This document shows positions 61,194-64,000 of a DNA stretch of 64,000 nt, one piece after another. A program made the position numbers and the translations under genes. The DNA is from Phaeocystidibacter marisrubri. GTDB lineage: Bacteria > Bacteroidota > Bacteroidia > Flavobacteriales > Schleiferiaceae. The notes under the pieces are model-generated. The model saw only the letters and a program-made list of their open reading frames with translations, did no database searches and had not been told where the DNA came from. Numbering within the stretch: position 1 is the first letter of the stretch; every line of letters begins with the position of its first letter. The stretch is taken from contig NZ_WBVQ01000002.1 of assembly GCF_008933165.1 (NCBI RefSeq), positions 1,015,569-1,079,568 on the forward strand, written 5' to 3'.

Positions 61194-64000
61194 ATGCACA
61201 AATTCAAACTCGTTTCTCGAGTTTGGCTGGTCGCTATGCTCGGTTTTTTGCCAGCGTTAGTGAGTGGTCAAACTTATGTTGCTCAGTATCTTGATCAAGG
61301 CGGTTATCCTGGGTCATTACACAGTGAGTATTACACATCATCTTCAAACTGGGACAACCTTCTCCCTGCGGGTATCACGACCAATCAATGGTCACCAGAG
61401 GATACCATTCCATTCAACTTTGTATTTCACGGAACTCAAGTCAACACCTTCCGTGTAAGCGGTAATGGTTTGCTAACGTTCTTGAAGAACCCTGGCGCCC
61501 TTCCTCCTAATCCTGCGAACGACTCCACACCAACTATTGCTGACGCAAACATGTTGGACAGCACAGTAGCGGCGTACTGGACAGCCTTCAATTCCAATAC
61601 GCAATCAACAGACCGTGTAATTACCAAAACATTTGGTACCGCACCGAATCGTCAGCATTGGATCAAATGGTACAGCTACGCTTGGGGGGCAAACAACGGG
61701 TCAGCAGATTACCTTTACATGGCTATCGTTTTAGAAGAGAGCACCAACAACATCTACGTTGTGGGTATGTACTCCGACGTTGACGTTCGCAATGTTCCTT
61801 GTGTTGTTGGGGTAAAGGTAGACGCAAGCAATGCGTATGAAATATCAAACCCATCGTTTCCAGACCTCTCATCTACAACGATTTCGAATTACGACAACTA
61901 CAACTTCCTCTATTCCAGCACCACTTGCATTGCACCGTTGTTCCCGGTTGATAGTACTTCTTACTACAACTCAAAGGTAACGGCATCGCTTTTCGGAACT
62001 CCCACTGGTATTGAATTACAATACGGCCCGCAAGGCTTCGCTTTAGGTTCAGGGACAACCGTTACTTCAACCACTAATGAGGTAAACATAAGTGGCTTAA
62101 CACCTGGAACGAAATACCATTACTACTTGCGCAGCGATTGTGGTGGATCTTATTCAGCTTGGTCAGGCCCACACACGTTCAAAACCCTTTGCGTAGCTGG
62201 CGCAGCGCCTTTTGCTGAGTCATTTGATAACAATGCTATTTGGGACATCGATGTGTCCATCGACTCTTGTTTCTATACCCTTCCGGTTGACGGTCGTTTT
62301 ACGTGGAATGCGGATAGCAACAACACTCCTACTTCAAGCACCGGCCCTGACTTTGCAGCGAACCCAGGTGGTCAGTATATGTTTGTTGAATCAACTTATG
62401 GTTCTGCAGGCAGCAAGGCATATCTTCAGCTTCCTGCAGTAGATGCGAGTGCGTTGACGAATCCTTCTCTAGGATTCTTCTATCACATGTACGGTTCAGG
62501 AATCGGGACACTTACAGCAGAGTACTCTACAGATACAGGTGCAACTTGGACAACAGCTTGGACACACTCTGGTGCAATCCAAGGCTCAAGTACCGATGGA
62601 TGGCTATTGGCGAATGTCACTTTGCCAAATTCTCCGTTCATAGTGATTCGCTTTGTAGGAGAAAGAACTTCTTCTGGATATGGCGACATGGCCATTGATG
62701 AAGTCACCATAGACGAGGCGCCAAGCTGTGCACATCCAGGTTTAGTTAGCGTGGAAGATGCATTAAGTGCAAACGTCCTTGAAGTAAACTGGACAAACAA
62801 AGTAGGTACCTACCGCATTGAATGGGGTATCAAAGGCTTTACACAGGGAACGGGTACGCCAAACACCGCGCTTGTTACTAATGATAGTACCTACACCATC
62901 ACAGGCTTGTTTAAAAACACCGAGTATGATGTATATGTATACGGTGATTGTACTGGTAGTGGTAATGGACTTTCGTTCATCGGCACACCAACAACTGGTC
63001 AAACGCTACCATCCGTTCCTTACCTAGAAAACTTTGACGGATCTTGGTTGCCTGACAGCAGATGGGAAGAACCTACAGGTACATGGGAGGACACTATCAG
63101 CTTTTCTTCTTCATTCTCTGGATGGGGTTATGACGACTGGCTAAACGTTATCGGGTCACCGAACAACTCAGCAAGACTACCGGTTTACTCTTCAAGTTCA
63201 TCGGCATCCCAAGACGACTGGCTACTTACTCCACTCTTTGATTTAGGCTCAGGTGGTAACTACCAGCTTACCTTCCGTTCTGCACTTACAGAAACTTCTG
63301 GAAGCAACACCTCTTTCATGCAGAGTGATGACTCACTTATGGTGGTGATCAACACAGACACTAGCGTTGTTTGGAGCAAGAATGACATGGTGTTCTCTGT
63401 AAATTCATCCAACGAACCAACCGCAGCCGGAACTGTATACCGCGTTAACCTCTCTAGCTATTCAGGTTTGATTCGCGTAGGTTTCTTCTTGAAGTCAACG
63501 GTTCAGAATACGGCGGCATACAACTTCTACATTGACGATGTAAGACTGTCGAACATTCCGGCTTGTCAATCTCCTGCCAACGTCAACATTCCGGCTATCA
63601 CTTCATCAGATGTTAGCGCAACATGGGACCCGGTTCAAGGAGCGACTCAATACATCGTTTACGTCACAGAGCACGACAGTTCCATTGCGTCATCTGCAAC
63701 CATTACGGATACCGTCACTACAGATAGTGCATTCATTTCTGGTTTGAACCCGAATAGAGAATACGACTTCTACGTAACCACCATTTGTGGAACCAACCTC
63801 TCTTCGATCACCGGCCCTGTACCATTCGTGACGAATTGTATCACTGTAATTAGTGCACCATTCTTCGAAAACTTTGACGCACTACCAGAGGGTGGTTCGA
63901 ATAACGGACGTTTTGAAAACTGTATGTCTTCAAATTCATTCTCTGGATTTGAATGGATCGTTGAAGAGTCCTCGGGCGTTAACTACTCAACAGGCCCTGC
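61194..64000 (+). CDS. Large secreted MAM/fibronectin-III protein, 3'-truncated by window edge
   Basis: Translation from the ATG at 61194 stays open to the window end (935 residues visible). It has a signal peptide (about 1-23, ending LVSGQ), a first beta domain (about 24-255) typical of secreted Bacteroidota proteins (NGLLTFLKN, AAYWTAFNS), then an FN3 module (TGIELQYGPQGF, LTPGTKYHYYLRS). A MAM-like domain follows (FTWNADSNNTPTSSTGPD to YGDMAIDEVTI, about 365-510), then FN3, a second MAM-like domain (ASQDDWLLTPLFDL to FYIDDVRLS), FN3, and the start of a third MAM-like domain. It should be a T9SS surface adhesin, but the sorting domain lies outside the window. The roughly 250-base leader upstream has no obvious terminator-antiterminator structure. 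Confidence 0.85.
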   Translation, partial: MHKFKLVSRVWLVAMLGFLPALVSGQTYVAQYLDQGGYPGSLHSEYYTSSSNWDNLLPAGITTNQWSPEDTIPFNFVFHGTQVNTFRVSGNGLLTFLKNPGALPPNPANDSTPTIADANMLDSTVAAYWTAFNSNTQSTDRVITKTFGTAPNRQHWIKWYSYAWGANNGSADYLYMAIVLEESTNNIYVVGMYSDVDVRNVPCVVGVKVDASNAYEISNPSFPDLSSTTISNYDNYNFLYSSTTCIAPLFPVDSTSYYNSKVTASLFGTPTGIELQYGPQGFALGSGTTVTSTTNEVNISGLTPGTKYHYYLRSDCGGSYSAWSGPHTFKTLCVAGAAPFAESFDNNAIWDIDVSIDSCFYTLPVDGRFTWNADSNNTPTSSTGPDFAANPGGQYMFVESTYGSAGSKAYLQLPAVDASALTNPSLGFFYHMYGSGIGTLTAEYSTDTGATWTTAWTHSGAIQGSSTDGWLLANVTLPNSPFIVIRFVGERTSSGYGDMAIDEVTIDEAPSCAHPGLVSVEDALSANVLEVNWTNKVGTYRIEWGIKGFTQGTGTPNTALVTNDSTYTITGLFKNTEYDVYVYGDCTGSGNGLSFIGTPTTGQTLPSVPYLENFDGSWLPDSRWEEPTGTWEDTISFSSSFSGWGYDDWLNVIGSPNNSARLPVYSSSSSASQDDWLLTPLFDLGSGGNYQLTFRSALTETSGSNTSFMQSDDSLMVVINTDTSVVWSKNDMVFSVNSSNEPTAAGTVYRVNLSSYSGLIRVGFFLKSTVQNTAAYNFYIDDVRLSNIPACQSPANVNIPAITSSDVSATWDPVQGATQYIVYVTEHDSSIASSATITDTVTTDSAFISGLNPNREYDFYVTTICGTNLSSITGPVPFVTNCITVISAPFFENFDALPEGGSNNGRFENCMSSNSFSGFEWIVEESSGVNYSTGP

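Overview
The window looks like chromosomal DNA of a marine-type member of the Bacteroidota, most likely order Flavobacteriales. This rests on a gliding-motility lipoprotein (GldH), a PorZ-type component of the type IX secretion system (T9SS), several large secreted proteins with Por/T9SS C-terminal sorting domains, a small PID-CTERM-like protein, a DUF4837 lipoprotein, and repeated TANNTTTG-type -7 promoter boxes. No genus can be named from sequence reading alone.

Layout. 1-2.7 kb: a 5'-truncated unknown gene, a PfkB-family kinase and LpxH. 2.8-8.6 kb: tRNA-Asn(GTT), then two tandem secreted FG-GAP/VCBS proteins, closed on the right by a degenerate copy of the tRNA region (possible tRNA-associated island). 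8.8-12.6 kb: a decaying polymorphic-toxin region with an RHS core plus C-terminal domain carrying an HExxH motif, two toxin-like fragments, and three candidate secreted or lipoprotein partners, one broken by a stop codon. 12.5-13.3 kb: repeated debris of an insertion-type element. 13.3-25 kb: housekeeping and envelope genes: tatA, gatA, a LysM lytic transglycosylase, DUF4837, recO and porZ (opposite strand), then ricT-gldH-PBP1A. 24.9-26.9 kb: the two subunits of a 3-oxoacid CoA-transferase, split by a four-helix-bundle (S23/IVP-type) gene with G-rich and C-rich flanks. 26.9-41.4 kb: several multi-membrane GT-C-like proteins, an AlgJ/AlgI-like acylation pair, a double-ATPase peptide ABC protein, a 3'-5' exonuclease and a serine hydrolase; a 21-bp tandem array sits at 38.36-38.69 kb. 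41.4-44.2 kb: lipB, a beta-barrel protein, phosphoglucose/phosphomannose isomerase and an ElaA-like acetyltransferase. 44.3-47.1 kb: the PID-CTERM-like protein behind a large T9SS cargo protein.

47.3-59.3 kb is a phenylacetate (paa) catabolic cluster. paaE is on the minus strand; paaABC on the plus strand; paaD on the minus strand with a membrane-anchored putative regulator downstream; then paaG, paaH, an unknown acidic protein, paaI, a sensor histidine kinase, paaJ, a YdeI/DUF1801 protein and paaY. Together these cover epoxidation of phenylacetyl-CoA (PaaABCDE), isomerisation (PaaG) and beta-oxidation-like steps (PaaH, PaaJ), with PaaI and PaaY as thioesterase-type safeguards. PaaK (CoA ligase), PaaZ (ring opening) and a separate PaaF are not in the window. 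The nearby 3-oxoacid CoA-transferase may feed related acyl-CoA metabolism, but that is inference.

The window ends with a T9SS cargo protein and the first 935 residues of a large MAM/fibronectin-III secreted protein that runs off the right edge.
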